A stretch of DNA of 64,000 nucleotides, taken from positions 186,001 to 250,000 of the forward strand of contig NZ_AP023175.1 of assembly GCF_013426895.1 (NCBI RefSeq), read 5' to 3'. Origin of the DNA: Paraburkholderia largidicola (GTDB lineage: Bacteria; Pseudomonadota; Gammaproteobacteria; Burkholderiales; Burkholderiaceae). The position numbers were made by a program, and so were the translations under genes. Numbering within the stretch: position 1 is the stretch's first letter; every line of letters begins with the position of its first letter. The notes beneath the pieces are model-generated. The model ran no database searches, was not told the origin of the DNA, and worked only from the letters and a program-made list of their open reading frames with translations. Below are positions 1 to 8,817 of this stretch, piece by piece.

Positions 1-845
1 CCGACCCCGGCTGGACGGATATCGACGCGACCAATGCAGTCACGGGCGTGCTGCTGAAGGCACTCGGTTATCAGCAAAACGTGTCGAATCTGTCGGTGCC
101 GATCACGTATCAAGGTCTGAAAAAAGGGCAAATCGACGTGTTTCTCGGCAACTGGATGCCCGCGCAAGGTCCGCTAGTCAAACCGTTCGTCGATGAACGG
201 TCGATCGACGTGTTGCATGCAAATCTGACCAATGCGAAGTTCACGCTTGCTGTTCCCGACTATGTCGCCGCTGCGGGCGTGCATTCATTCGCCGATCTCG
301 TCAAGCATGCCGACCAGTTCAACGGAAAGATCTATGGCATCGAGCCGGGTGCGCCCGCCAATCAGAACATCAAGAAGATGATTTCCGACAAGGCATTCGG
401 GCTCGGCGACTGGAAGATCGTCGAGTCGAGTGAAACGGGCATGCTGACGCAAGTCGAGCGTGCAGTGCGGGACAAGCAATGGATCGTGTTTCTCGCGTGG
501 GAGCCGCATCTGATGAACACGAAATTCCATTTGACCTATCTGTCGGGCGGTGACGCGTATTTCGGCCCGAACTACGGCGGCGCGACGGTGAATACGGTGA
601 CGCGCGCGGGCTTTGCCGGGCAATGCACGAATCTCGCCAGGCTCTTTCAGCAATTGACATTCAATGTCGATCTGGAAAATCAGATCATCACGAATGTGCT
701 GCAAAACAAGGTGGATATCAATACCGCGGCGTCGAATGCGCTGAAAGGTAATCCCGCTTTGTTAAATACATGGCTCAAAGGTGTGACGACCACGAATGGC
801 AGCGATGGATTGCAGGCAGTGCAGGCGCAGCTCGGTATGCATTGA
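1..845 (+). CDS. Glycine betaine/carnitine-type ABC transporter substrate-binding protein, 5' partial
   Basis: The reading frame is open from the window edge (first full codon at 3) and ends at TGA 843-845, so the signal peptide is missing. The protein is a periplasmic type-II binding protein of the ProX/ChoX/CaiX family. It aligns along its whole length with the caiX product at 3591-4541: DPGWTDI against DIGWTDI, KIYGIEPG in both, VFLAWEPH against VFLGWQPH, and a C-terminal DGLQAVQ against DGLPAVK. The Trp-containing segments match the aromatic cage that binds trimethylammonium groups in this family. It is likely a paralogue serving betaine, choline or carnitine uptake. The exact ligand cannot be read from sequence. 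Confidence 0.88.
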   Translation, partial: DPGWTDIDATNAVTGVLLKALGYQQNVSNLSVPITYQGLKKGQIDVFLGNWMPAQGPLVKPFVDERSIDVLHANLTNAKFTLAVPDYVAAAGVHSFADLVKHADQFNGKIYGIEPGAPANQNIKKMISDKAFGLGDWKIVESSETGMLTQVERAVRDKQWIVFLAWEPHLMNTKFHLTYLSGGDAYFGPNYGGATVNTVTRAGFAGQCTNLARLFQQLTFNVDLENQIITNVLQNKVDINTAASNALKGNPALLNTWLKGVTTTNGSDGLQAVQAQLGMH

Positions 846-871
846 AGTGGCATTGTCGGTACTGTTGAATG

Positions 872-906
872 GCGCGCGGTTCCGCAATGGATCGCGCGCT
901 TTTCTT
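872..906 (+). terminator. Rho-independent terminator after the first binding-protein gene
   Basis: A GCGCGCG arm (872-878) pairs with CGCGCGC (893-899) across a 14-nt loop and is followed by TTTTCTT. It lies 27 bp after the stop codon and should end the transcript of the upstream binding-protein gene. Confidence 0.7.
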
Positions 907-985
907 ATGCGGCACGTGCGTTTCTTTTGTTGCGTGTGTCGCTAACAGACCAAAGTACGTCGTGTTTGGTCGAGTTGCCTGAAAA

Positions 986-997
986 ATGGATTTGTAC
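986..997 (+). promoter_or_regulatory. 12-bp element shared with the caiX upstream region
   Basis: ATGGATTTGTAC at 986-997 is identical to 3484-3495. It ends 90 bp before the porin ATG here and 95 bp before the caiX ATG there, and both copies are followed within 11 bp by ATGCA or TGCAT. The match in sequence and position suggests a common activator site or promoter element, with CdhR the obvious candidate. This is inference. Confidence 0.45.
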
Positions 998-1087
998 TGT
1001 GCATTCATCGTCGTGCGAATTGCACAAGCCGCGAAGTCACCTTCGCATCCCTATCCCCCTCAAAGTCAGGCAAGAGAGAACGACACA

Positions 1088-2230
1088 ATGAAAAAGCTGA
1101 ATGCCGCAGCACTGACAGGCGTTGCGCTCGCGCTCGCTGGAATACCGAACGCGAGTCACGCGCAGAGCAGTGTCACGTTGTATGGGATCGTCGACGCGGG
1201 CATTACCTGGGTCAACAATACGGGCGGCTCGCACGTCGTGAAGTTCGACGACGGCATCTCATACGGCAACCGCTTCGGCGTCAAAGGCACGGAAGACCTT
1301 GGCGGTGGCTTGCAGGCGGTGTTCGTGCTCGAAAGCGGCTTTCACCTCGGCAATGGACAACTCGGCTTCGGCAGCGCGTTGTTCGGACGCCAGGCTTATG
1401 TGGGGCTGAAGAACCAGTGGGGCACGCTGTCGTTCGGCAATCAGCTAGATATGACGGAAGAGATGGTGTACCTGTACAACGTTTCGGCGTGGGGCAGCGG
1501 CTACGCGATTCACCAGGGTGACTTCGACCGCTTCAATGGCGACCGCCTGCCCAACTCGGTGAAGTTCCTGTCGAATGAATTCGCCGGCTTCATGTTCGGC
1601 GGCATGTACTCGTTCGGCAACGTTGCGGGTGATTTCCACCAGGACAGCGCATGGAGCGTCGGCGCGCACTATGCGAATGGACCGTTCACAGTCGGCACGG
1701 CCTATACCCAGCTTAACAATCCGCACGGCATTTACGCCTTCGATCCGTACGCGATGATCGGCGTGCACACGTTCCTTGGCCAGCAAACCGTGACCGTCGA
1801 TCCGGCGACCGGCGCGAGAACAGATTTGTTTTCGAGCAACCCGTTTCCTGTCGACAAGCAGGGCACCTTCGGCATCGGCTCGAGCTATGCGATCGGCAAC
1901 GTGACGCTGATGGGCAACTTCAGCTACACGACGATCAAAGGTCTGGGCGTCACGTCGCACATGAAGGTGGGGGAAGGCGGCGCGAGCTGGCAGGTGACGC
2001 CGGCGTTCAGCGTGATCGGCGGCTATCAGTACACGAACTTCGAAGGGCATCACTGGAATCAGGGCTCGCTCGGCGCGCATTATCTGCTGTCCAAGCGCAC
2101 GGACGTCTATATTTCAGGGGATTATCTGAAGGCGTCGAGCGGCGTGGATGCGGTGATCGGCTACAGCTTTACGCCGTCCACCACGACGACACAGGCCGAT
2201 GTGCGTATCGGCATGCGGCATTCGTTCTGA
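1088..2230 (+). CDS. Gram-negative porin, 380 aa
   Basis: Trimeric outer-membrane diffusion channel of the betaproteobacterial (Neisseria/Bordetella-type) porin family. The ATG at 1088 opens a signal peptide ending at ASHA, followed by QSSVTLYGIVDAG, the typical first beta-strand. Internal signatures include RFGVKGTEDLGGG and LFGRQAYVGL, alternating strand patterns run throughout, and the protein ends in the aromatic C-terminus HSF used for BAM recognition. It lies between two quaternary-amine binding-protein genes and shares an upstream 12-mer with caiX, so a role in betaine or carnitine entry is plausible but not shown. Confidence 0.93.
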   Translation: MKKLNAAALTGVALALAGIPNASHAQSSVTLYGIVDAGITWVNNTGGSHVVKFDDGISYGNRFGVKGTEDLGGGLQAVFVLESGFHLGNGQLGFGSALFGRQAYVGLKNQWGTLSFGNQLDMTEEMVYLYNVSAWGSGYAIHQGDFDRFNGDRLPNSVKFLSNEFAGFMFGGMYSFGNVAGDFHQDSAWSVGAHYANGPFTVGTAYTQLNNPHGIYAFDPYAMIGVHTFLGQQTVTVDPATGARTDLFSSNPFPVDKQGTFGIGSSYAIGNVTLMGNFSYTTIKGLGVTSHMKVGEGGASWQVTPAFSVIGGYQYTNFEGHHWNQGSLGAHYLLSKRTDVYISGDYLKASSGVDAVIGYSFTPSTTTTQADVRIGMRHSF

Positions 2231-2247
2231 TGCGTGTTTGATTTGAT

Positions 2248-2274
2248 GTGCCTTGTTCGCAACGGGCGAGGCAC
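2248..2274. terminator. Hairpin between convergent porin and cdhR
   Basis: GTGCCTTG (2248-2255) pairs with CGAGGCAC (2267-2274), with one G-T pair and an 11-nt loop, in the short gap between the converging stop codons. There is no clear T-tract on either side, so this is only a candidate bidirectional terminator. Confidence 0.4.
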
Positions 2275-2295
2275 GTCAATCGCATGACACTGCAT

Positions 2296-3288
2296 TCAAG
2301 GCACAGCGGTCTCGAGTGTCGTATTGGTATTGCCACCAGCAGTATGGCGCAGTGGACTCCGGTCGCTGCGCGGACTCGTGCCGAAGCGTGCGCGATAGGT
2401 CCGCGAGAAGTGCGACGGCGACTCGAATCCGCACGCAACGCAGATTGCCGTAATCGACATGTCGGTCTGCCTCAACAACTCACGCGCGCGATCCAGCCTC
2501 AATTGCAGATAGAAATGCGTTGGCGTGTCCTTTAACGATGAACAGAAAAGCCGCTCCAGTTGTCTGCGCGTGACGCCGATTTCCTGTGCGAGATCGGCGG
2601 GCGCGAGCGGTTCCTCCATGTTCTGTTCCATCACGCCGATCACCTGAATCAGCTTGCGGTTATGCACGCCGTAACGCGCGGCGATTTCCATGCGCTGATG
2701 ATCGGAGCGCTGGCGAATGCGGCTCACGACGAATTGTTCGGAGATCGACGAGGCGAGCGCCGCGCCGTGGCTGCGCGAGATCAGGTCGAGCATCATGTCG
2801 ATGGATGCGGTGCCGCCCGCGCACGTGATGCGCCGCGCACCGATCTCGAATAGCTCTTCGCTCGCATTTACCGACGGGTAGCGCTCGCGGAACGCGGAGA
2901 GCGCTTCCCAATGCAAGGTCACGCTGTCGGTCGTGCGCAGCAGTCCCGCTTCGGCCAGAATGAATGCGCCCGTATCGATGCCGCCGAGCGTCGCATGCGC
3001 GTGGTCGAGGCGCCGGAGCCAGTCGCCGAGCGTGCGGCTGTAGCACGCGAGCGGATCGAAACCCGCGACGATAAAGACCGTTCTGGCGTGATCGACGTCG
3101 CCGAATGCGGCTTCGGCATTCATCGAAATGCCATTGCTCGCGGCGACGGGCGCGCCGTCCACGCTGAGGATATGCCAGCGGTACAGGTTCTCGCGAAAGC
3201 GGTTCGCGACGCGCAAAGGCTCGATAGCCGACATGAAACCGATCGCCGAAAAGCCCGGCAGCAGCAGGAACGAAATGTCTTCGGGCAT
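2296..3288 (-). CDS. cdhR: GlxA-family AraC regulator of carnitine catabolism (CdhR-like), 330 aa
   Basis: The N-terminal half is a DJ-1/PfpI-like domain starting PEDISFLLLPGFS; a GGIDTGAF segment lies where amidases have the catalytic Cys, here without Cys. The C-terminal ~100 residues hold two AraC helix-turn-helix motifs (LAQEIGVTRRQLERLF and ICVACGFESPSHFSRTYR). It is divergent from caiX-cdhC-cdhA-cdhB, the arrangement known for CdhR in Pseudomonas, where the protein senses carnitine and activates the operon. The homologous regulator GbdR (betaine/dimethylglycine) is the alternative, but the neighbourhood favours CdhR. Confidence 0.85.
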   Translation of the reverse strand: MPEDISFLLLPGFSAIGFMSAIEPLRVANRFRENLYRWHILSVDGAPVAASNGISMNAEAAFGDVDHARTVFIVAGFDPLACYSRTLGDWLRRLDHAHATLGGIDTGAFILAEAGLLRTTDSVTLHWEALSAFRERYPSVNASEELFEIGARRITCAGGTASIDMMLDLISRSHGAALASSISEQFVVSRIRQRSDHQRMEIAARYGVHNRKLIQVIGVMEQNMEEPLAPADLAQEIGVTRRQLERLFCSSLKDTPTHFYLQLRLDRARELLRQTDMSITAICVACGFESPSHFSRTYRARFGTSPRSDRSPLRHTAGGNTNTTLETAVP

Positions 3289-3590
3289 CGCTCGATGTTC
3301 TGGATGTCAGGTTGGCCGGATTCGTCGAATCCGGCGAGCGTAGCAAGCAGCATGCAATGCGGCAAGCCGACAAAAATCCATGCTCGTATGGCGCGGTGCA
3401 CCAATCGCGACCACGCATGCTGGTTTTCCCTCATGGTCGCGCGCAAGCAAGAACGGGTCGCTGATAGTCGATTTTGCCGGAATATGGATTTGTACCTTTA
3501 ATGCACGTCGCGTCTTTCCAGGGTCGTCTTACTCGCCGCCCGCCATGCGGGCGTTCCAGAACATTACGAGCTGTGTCGAAGGGGATCGTC
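3289..3590. promoter_or_regulatory. Divergent cdhR/caiX intergenic region
   Basis: These 302 bp separate the divergent regulator and the carnitine operon and must hold both promoters. Visible landmarks are the 12-mer ATGGATTTGTAC at 3484-3495, shared with the porin upstream region, and the ribosome-binding site AAGGGGA just before the caiX start. No gene was recognised. Confidence 0.6.
3484..3495 (+). promoter_or_regulatory. 12-bp element shared with the porin upstream region
   Basis: This is the second exact copy of the 12-mer at 986-997, placed 95 bp before the caiX ATG. It is a candidate activator-binding half-site or core promoter element for co-regulation of porin and carnitine operon. 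Confidence 0.45.
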
Positions 3591-4541
3591 ATGAAGTTGA
3601 TCATCAAAGCCGTTTCCGCATGTCTTGCCGGCCTTCTGGCGGCAGTGTCGCTGCCCGCGCTCGCGCAGGACCCGCCGAGCTGCCGCGCCGTTCATTTCGC
3701 GGATATCGGCTGGACCGACATCACGTCGACAACGGCGCTTGCGTCGACTGTATTCGAAGGGCTGGGTTATCAACCGGTGACCACGGTGGCCTCCGTGCCG
3801 ATCTCGTTTGCGGGATTGAAGAGCAAGCAGCTCGACGTGTCGCTCGGCTACTGGTGGCCCGTGCAGGAAAAAGCGATTGCGCCGTTCGTCGACGCGAAGT
3901 CGATCAACGTGTTGCAGCCGCCCAATCTGACGGGCGCGAAGGCAACATTCGCCGTGCCCACTTACGAATACGACGCGGGACTGAAGACGTTTGCCGATAT
4001 CGCGAAGCATCGCGCGGAACTCGACGGAAAGATCTATGGCATCGAGCCGGGCAGCAGCGCGAATGCCGCCATCCAGAAGATGATCGCGACCAATCAGTTC
4101 GGTCTGGGCGGATTCAAGCTGATCGAATCGAGCGAGGCGGGCATGCTCGTGACAGTCGACCGCGCGGTGCGCGAGAAGAAATGGGTGGTCTTCCTCGGCT
4201 GGCAGCCGCATCCGATGAACATTCAGATCGATATGAAGTACTTGAGTGGAAGCGAAGGCGTATTCGGTCCGAACGATGGCGAAGCGCGCGTCTATACGCT
4301 GACCTCACCGGACTTTTTGACGCGCTGTCCGAATGCGGGAAAGCTCGTGAGCAATCTGCGCTTTACCACGCAACTCGAGAACGTCGTGATGCAGTCGGTC
4401 ATGAACAAAGAGAAGCCTGCTGAAGCCGCCAAAGCGTATTTGAAAAAGAATCCGCAAGTACTCGACGAATGGCTTGCAGGCGTCAAGACGTATGACGGCA
4501 AGGACGGCTTGCCGGCCGTGAAATCTTATCTCGGTCTTTGA
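3591..4541 (+). CDS. caiX: Carnitine ABC transporter substrate-binding protein CaiX, 316 aa
   Basis: The ATG at 3591 follows a strong AAGGGGATC ribosome-binding site and opens a signal peptide ending ALA-QD. The mature protein is an OpuAC/ProX-type binding protein with the conserved GWTDI, GYWWPVQ, KIYGIEPG and FLGWQPH segments; the Trp residues would form the trimethylammonium-binding box. It is the first gene of the carnitine operon, in the same order as caiX in Pseudomonas. No permease or ATPase is present here, as in Pseudomonas, where CaiX feeds a shared betaine/choline transporter core encoded elsewhere. Confidence 0.88.
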   Translation: MKLIIKAVSACLAGLLAAVSLPALAQDPPSCRAVHFADIGWTDITSTTALASTVFEGLGYQPVTTVASVPISFAGLKSKQLDVSLGYWWPVQEKAIAPFVDAKSINVLQPPNLTGAKATFAVPTYEYDAGLKTFADIAKHRAELDGKIYGIEPGSSANAAIQKMIATNQFGLGGFKLIESSEAGMLVTVDRAVREKKWVVFLGWQPHPMNIQIDMKYLSGSEGVFGPNDGEARVYTLTSPDFLTRCPNAGKLVSNLRFTTQLENVVMQSVMNKEKPAEAAKAYLKKNPQVLDEWLAGVKTYDGKDGLPAVKSYLGL

Positions 4542-4616
4542 GCTTCGATATTCGAATACGGGAAGTACTTTTCCATTAAGGCCATTCAGGTCCCACAGTC
4601 AACAGGAATTGCACGT

Positions 4617-5546
4617 ATGAACCATGAAGTGATCGTGACCTGCGCTGTCACGGGTGCAGGCGATACCGTCGGCAGGCATCCCGCTATTCCCATCACGCCC
4701 AAACAGATCGCCGATGCCGCGATCGAAGCCGCAAAAGCAGGCGCAACCGTCGCGCATTGCCATGTACGCGATCCGAAAACAGGACGAGGCAGCCGCGATC
4801 CGAATCTGTATCGCGAGGTCGTCGACCGCATTCGTTCTGCGGATACGGACGTCATCATCAATCTGACGGCGGGCATGGGCGGCGACCTGGAAATCGGTGC
4901 CGGCGAAGATCCGATGCGCTTCGGCGCGGGCACGGATCTCGTTGGCGGGTTGACGCGGCTTGCGCATGTCGAAGAACTGTTGCCGGAGATCTGCACGCTC
5001 GATTGCGGCACGCTCAATTTCGGCGACGGCGACTATATCTATGTCTCGACGCCGGCTCAATTGCGGGCGGGCGCAAAGCGCATTCAGGAACTCGGCGTCA
5101 AGCCGGAACTGGAGATCTTCGATACGGGCCATCTTTGGTTCGCCAATCAGTTGCTGAAAGAAGGGCTGCTCGATGCGCCGCCGCTGTTTCAGTTGTGCCT
5201 CGGCATTCCCTGGGGCGCGCCCGCCGATACGACGACGATGAAGGCCATGGTCGACAACCTGCCGACTGGCGCGCAATGGGCGGGCTTCGGTATCGGACGG
5301 ATGCAGATGCCGATGGTCGCGCAGGCGATGTTGCTCGGCGGTCACGTGCGTGTGGGTCTCGAAGACAACATCTGGCTCGACAAGGGCGTGCCTGCGAGCA
5401 ATGGCTCGCTGGTCACGCGCGCCGTTGAAATCATCGAAAGGCTTGGCGGCCGCGCGCTGACACCGGCGGAAGGCCGCAAGAAACTCGGTTTGCCCGCACG
5501 CGGCGAACGGTTGCTCGAAAAGCGCGCCGCGGAACAGTTTGCATAA
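4617..5546 (+). CDS. cdhC: 3-dehydrocarnitine cleavage enzyme (BKACE family, DUF849), 309 aa
   Basis: The protein is a beta-keto acid cleavage enzyme that would convert 3-dehydrocarnitine plus acetyl-CoA to betainyl-CoA and acetoacetate. The fold is a TIM barrel. The start [10 protein letters not shown] and the metal-binding [10 protein letters not shown] motif (His47, His49) are family hallmarks, and the C-terminal half contains [27 protein letters not shown]. The ATG at 4617 follows AGGAA. Position between caiX and carnitine dehydrogenase fixes the substrate assignment better than sequence alone. Confidence 0.88.
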   Translation: MNHEVIVTCAVTGAGDTVGRHPAIPITPKQIADAAIEAAKAGATVAHCHVRDPKTGRGSRDPNLYREVVDRIRSADTDVIINLTAGMGGDLEIGAGEDPMRFGAGTDLVGGLTRLAHVEELLPEICTLDCGTLNFGDGDYIYVSTPAQLRAGAKRIQELGVKPELEIFDTGHLWFANQLLKEGLLDAPPLFQLCLGIPWGAPADTTTMKAMVDNLPTGAQWAGFGIGRMQMPMVAQAMLLGGHVRVGLEDNIWLDKGVPASNGSLVTRAVEIIERLGGRALTPAEGRKKLGLPARGERLLEKRAAEQFA

Positions 5547-5577
5547 CGCTTTGAATCATTCCAGAGGATCATCGGCA

Positions 5578-6543
5578 ATGGCAGTGATTACGGACATCAA
5601 GACTTTTGCAGCAATCGGCGCAGGCGTGATCGGCAGCGGCTGGGTGGCGCGCGCGCTCGCGCATGGGCTCGACGTCATCGCGTGGGACCCGGCGCCGGGC
5701 GCCGAGAAGCAGTTGCGCGACAACGTCGCGAATGCCTGGCCCGCGCTCGAACGCGTCGGACTCGCGGCGGGTGCTTCACAGGAGCGTCTGCGATTCGTGA
5801 AGACGATCGAAGCGTGCGTCGCGGACGCCGACTTCATTCAGGAAAGCGCGCCCGAGCGCGAGGAATTAAAGCTTGCGTTGCACGAACAGATCAGTCGCGC
5901 GGCGAAGCCCGATGCGATCATCGCGTCGTCGACCTCGGGCCTGCTGCCGACTGATTTCTATGCACGCGCGTTGCATCCCGGGCGCTGCATTGTCGGGCAT
6001 CCGTTCAACCCTGTGTATCTGTTGCCGCTTGTCGAAGTACTGGGAGGCGAGCAGACCGCGCCTTCGACTATCGACGCCGCCATGAGCATCTATCGCGCGC
6101 TCGGCATGCGGCCGCTGCATGTGCGCAAGGAAGTGCCCGGCTTTATCGCCGACCGTCTGCTCGAAGCGCTGTGGCGCGAGGCACTGCATCTCGTCGACGA
6201 AGGCGTCGCGACGACGGGCGAAATCGACGATGCCATCCGCTTCGGCGCAGGCATCCGCTGGTCGTTCATGGGAACGTTCCTCACCTATACGCTCGCGGGC
6301 GGCGACGCAGGCATGCGGCATTTCATGCAGCAATTCGGGCCTGCGCTGGAATTGCCGTGGACGAAACTCGTCGCGCCGAAGCTGACGGATCAGTTGATCG
6401 ATCGCGTGGTCCACGGGACGGCGGAGCAGGTGGGTCCACGTTCGATCAAGCAACTCGAACGCTACCGCGACGAATGCATCACCAACGTGCTGACCGCGAT
6501 TGCGGAAACCAAAGCGCGCCATGGCTTGCGTGCCGACGAATAA
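5578..6543 (+). CDS. cdhA: L-carnitine 3-dehydrogenase, 321 aa
   Basis: NAD-dependent oxidation of L-carnitine to 3-dehydrocarnitine. It belongs to the 3-hydroxyacyl-CoA dehydrogenase family: a Rossmann domain with [12 protein letters not shown] near the N-terminus, the QESAPERE and [13 protein letters not shown] segments, [15 protein letters not shown] with the catalytic His region, and the C-terminal helical domain starting VPGFIADRL. An upstream in-frame start at 5539 would overlap cdhC, but the ATG at 5578 has an AGAGGA ribosome-binding site and matches the family's N-terminus. Confidence 0.9.
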   Translation: MAVITDIKTFAAIGAGVIGSGWVARALAHGLDVIAWDPAPGAEKQLRDNVANAWPALERVGLAAGASQERLRFVKTIEACVADADFIQESAPEREELKLALHEQISRAAKPDAIIASSTSGLLPTDFYARALHPGRCIVGHPFNPVYLLPLVEVLGGEQTAPSTIDAAMSIYRALGMRPLHVRKEVPGFIADRLLEALWREALHLVDEGVATTGEIDDAIRFGAGIRWSFMGTFLTYTLAGGDAGMRHFMQQFGPALELPWTKLVAPKLTDQLIDRVVHGTAEQVGPRSIKQLERYRDECITNVLTAIAETKARHGLRADE

Positions 6544-6630
6544 GGTCGAGTAATATCTGTGCGTTTGCGGGCATCGAAACAGATGTCCCGCGCGTGCAGT
6601 ACCTCATTCAAAGCGATGGAGACATTCGCC

Positions 6631-7122
6631 ATGCCGCGACACGCGGAATTGCCTGTGTATCACGATGTCGTGCGCGCCGAGTGGGTCGACTACAACGGCC
6701 ATCTGCGCGACGCGTTCTATATGCTGATTTTCAGTTTCGCCACCGATGCGCTGATCGACCAGATCGGCCTCGACGACACGGCGCGCAAGGCGCGGGGCCG
6801 CTCGATCTATACGCTCGAAGCGCACATCCACTATCTGCACGAGATCAAGGAAGGCGTCCGGGTACGCGTCGAGATGCGGGTGCTCGCGCACGACGCCAAG
6901 CGCATGCACCTGTACCTCGAAATGTTCGCGGAGGATGGCGCTGAAGCCGTCGCGGCGGGCGAGCAGATGCTGCTGCATGTCGATACCAGCGGGCCGCGTT
7001 CCGCCGTGTTCGACAGCGATGTCGAAGCGCGTGTGCGCGCGCTCGTCGATGCGCAAGCGGCGCTGCCCGCGCCGCGATACGCGGGGCGCGTGATCGGCTT
7101 GCCGGGGCAAACGCGCAAATAG
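6631..7122 (+). CDS. cdhB: Betainyl-CoA thioesterase (hot-dog fold), 163 aa
   Basis: This is the last step of the carnitine-to-betaine route: hydrolysis of betainyl-CoA to glycine betaine and CoA. The protein shows the 4-hydroxybenzoyl-CoA thioesterase-like signature VRAEWVDYNGHLRDAFY followed by the central helix and YTLEAHIHYL strands. The ATG at 6631 is preferred because TGGAG lies 9 nt upstream; ATG 6616 in frame would add five residues. It sits directly downstream of cdhA in the conserved caiX-cdhC-cdhA-cdhB order. Confidence 0.83.
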   Translation: MPRHAELPVYHDVVRAEWVDYNGHLRDAFYMLIFSFATDALIDQIGLDDTARKARGRSIYTLEAHIHYLHEIKEGVRVRVEMRVLAHDAKRMHLYLEMFAEDGAEAVAAGEQMLLHVDTSGPRSAVFDSDVEARVRALVDAQAALPAPRYAGRVIGLPGQTRK

Positions 7123-7173
7123 CGCCGTGCGCATTCGCGTGCATGATCAGAAAACATAAGCGGAGCACGCGAG

Positions 7174-8109
7174 ATGCTCGAACCTGAGATGGTTGCATTC
7201 GTCGAACGCACGAAGGGTCTGTATTCGCGCGATCGATCCGCATCGACGTTTGCCGAACAGCGAGCGGTGTACGAACGGTACGCCGCCGCGTTCACCCCGC
7301 CATTGCCCGACGGCGTGACGGCACACGACGCGCCCTTCACATCGCCCGATGGACACACGTTCAACGTGCGCCTCTACGCGCCCGCCGGGCGCGCTCGGTC
7401 GATGGGCACGGTGCTGTACTTTCATGGCGGCGGGTTTGTCTTAGGCTCGCTAGACAGTCACGGGTTTATCACGGCTCGCCTCGCGGCGGATACAGGCTTG
7501 TGCGTGGTGGCCGTCGATTACCGGCTTGCACCCGAGCATCCCGCGCCGGCCGCGCACGACGATTGCCTCGCCGTCACGCGCGCCGCGCTCGACGGTCGCC
7601 TGCCGTTCGGTCCATTGCCGCGTTCGCTGCAACTCGCAGGCGATAGCGCGGGCGGTACGCTCGCGGCGAGTGTCGCGATGCGTCTGCGTGACGAGGGCGA
7701 AACCAGAGTGCGCGGAATCGCGCTGGTTTATCCGATGCTGGGGATCGAGCCGCAACGGCCCGCGCGCGACTCGGAAGCCGATGCGCCGATGCTCACGCTT
7801 GCCGATGTACAACGCTGCAGCGCGCTGTATTGGGGCGGGCGGGCACGCGACAACGCGTGGACCGTTCCGCTCGAAGCATCACGCTATGATGGATTGCCGC
7901 CGACGCTCGCGATCGGCGTCGAGCACGATCCATTGCGCGATGACGCTCGCGTTTTCGCCGAGCGCATCCGCGCTGCGGGAGGGCAGGCGAGTGCGCCAGT
8001 CGGCATCGGCCTCGTGCACGGATCGTGGCGTGCGCTGGCGACCAGTCCCGGCGTGCAATGGATGCATCGCAAGGTGTGCCGCTTCCTCGTCGAACACGCG
8101 GCCGGTTGA
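7174..8109 (+). CDS. HSL-family alpha/beta hydrolase (esterase/lipase), 311 aa
   Basis: A hormone-sensitive-lipase-type carboxylesterase. It has the oxyanion motif FHGGGFVLG near residue 85, nucleophile elbow GDSAGG near residue 157, acid region EHDPLRDD and C-terminal catalytic His in LVHGSW. Translation begins at ATG 7174 after CGGAG, 51 bp behind cdhB, so it is probably in the carnitine operon. A similar esterase gene follows cdhB in Pseudomonas. Release of carnitine from acylcarnitines is a reasonable hypothesis; the substrate is not established. Confidence 0.82.
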   Translation: MLEPEMVAFVERTKGLYSRDRSASTFAEQRAVYERYAAAFTPPLPDGVTAHDAPFTSPDGHTFNVRLYAPAGRARSMGTVLYFHGGGFVLGSLDSHGFITARLAADTGLCVVAVDYRLAPEHPAPAAHDDCLAVTRAALDGRLPFGPLPRSLQLAGDSAGGTLAASVAMRLRDEGETRVRGIALVYPMLGIEPQRPARDSEADAPMLTLADVQRCSALYWGGRARDNAWTVPLEASRYDGLPPTLAIGVEHDPLRDDARVFAERIRAAGGQASAPVGIGLVHGSWRALATSPGVQWMHRKVCRFLVEHAAG

Positions 8110-8150
8110 CGGAAGGCGCGCTGGGCGCCGATTGTTGCCAGAAACGTCCG

Positions 8151-8438
8151 TTATGCGGCGAATGCGTGCTCGAGCACTTCGGCCGCGATCATCGCGGAGG
8201 CGTTCGCGGGAGCAGGGCGTTCGGCCGGCTTGAAGACGGCGTCACCGCGCCGGATCTTGCGGCGCGAAACGGCGCAGGTGCCCGACGTATGCGCCGAGCG
8301 ACGGCGCCAGCGCTGCTCGCCATAATGGCAGCGGCCGGGTTCGACCCAGCGGATCACCAGCGTCGTATCAGAGTGCTCGAGTATTTCGATACGCAACCCG
8401 TTAGCGCCCATCAACGGTAAACACTCCAAGGTCGTCAT
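8151..8438 (-). CDS. DUF3331-domain protein, 95 aa
   Basis: A small protein I match to DUF3331, found mainly in Burkholderia-group bacteria. The core WVEPGRCHYGEQRWRRR followed by SGTCAVSRRKIRRGDAVFKP is the recognisable part: basic, with two Cys residues, and no signal peptide or membrane segment. The function of the family is unknown. It stands alone, convergent with the esterase gene and divergent from the PerM-type gene. Confidence 0.7.
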   Translation of the reverse strand: MTTLECLPLMGANGLRIEILEHSDTTLVIRWVEPGRCHYGEQRWRRRSAHTSGTCAVSRRKIRRGDAVFKPAERPAPANASAMIAAEVLEHAFAA

Positions 8439-8817
8439 GGTCGGCTCTGTAGTTGTGGTGTGCCGAATTTAGTCCCGCGCGCGCGTGAGAGCCATTGTGC
8501 CCGCGTAGAAACACTGTTCCCGATTCCGCAATAATGAGATAGCGGGCGTGTACTCGGACGGTATAAAGCGGCTTTGCGGCCTGTCATATCGATTACATAC
8601 AAATATGCAACGAACTGTTGTATGAAAGGCAGAAAAGGGCCGGAGCGTTTCCCGGTCTGCTCGCAACCGTTGCATCCTTTAAGATAAACGGCTTGGCAAC
8701 CCCGTGGCGAGCACGCGCAGGCATCGCGCATGCGTGTATTTGCCGACGATGTCTGCCCGCCCCAATCATTGCGATGCCCAATTGTTAAACGCGCATCGCG
8801 GTCCATTACGAGGTCAC
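8439..8817. promoter_or_regulatory. Divergent intergenic region, DUF3331 / PerM-type
   Basis: These 379 bp hold no convincing gene. A dyad CATACAA (8596-8602) / TTGTATG (8618-8624) with a 15-nt spacer is the only structured element seen; it could be an operator. AGGTCAC before 8818 provides a weak ribosome-binding site for the membrane protein gene. Confidence 0.4.

Noticed and set aside
986..1003. Sigma-54 promoter at the shared 12-mer
   Set aside because: The GG and GC doublets are 11 bp apart instead of 10, and the caiX copy does not keep the GC position.
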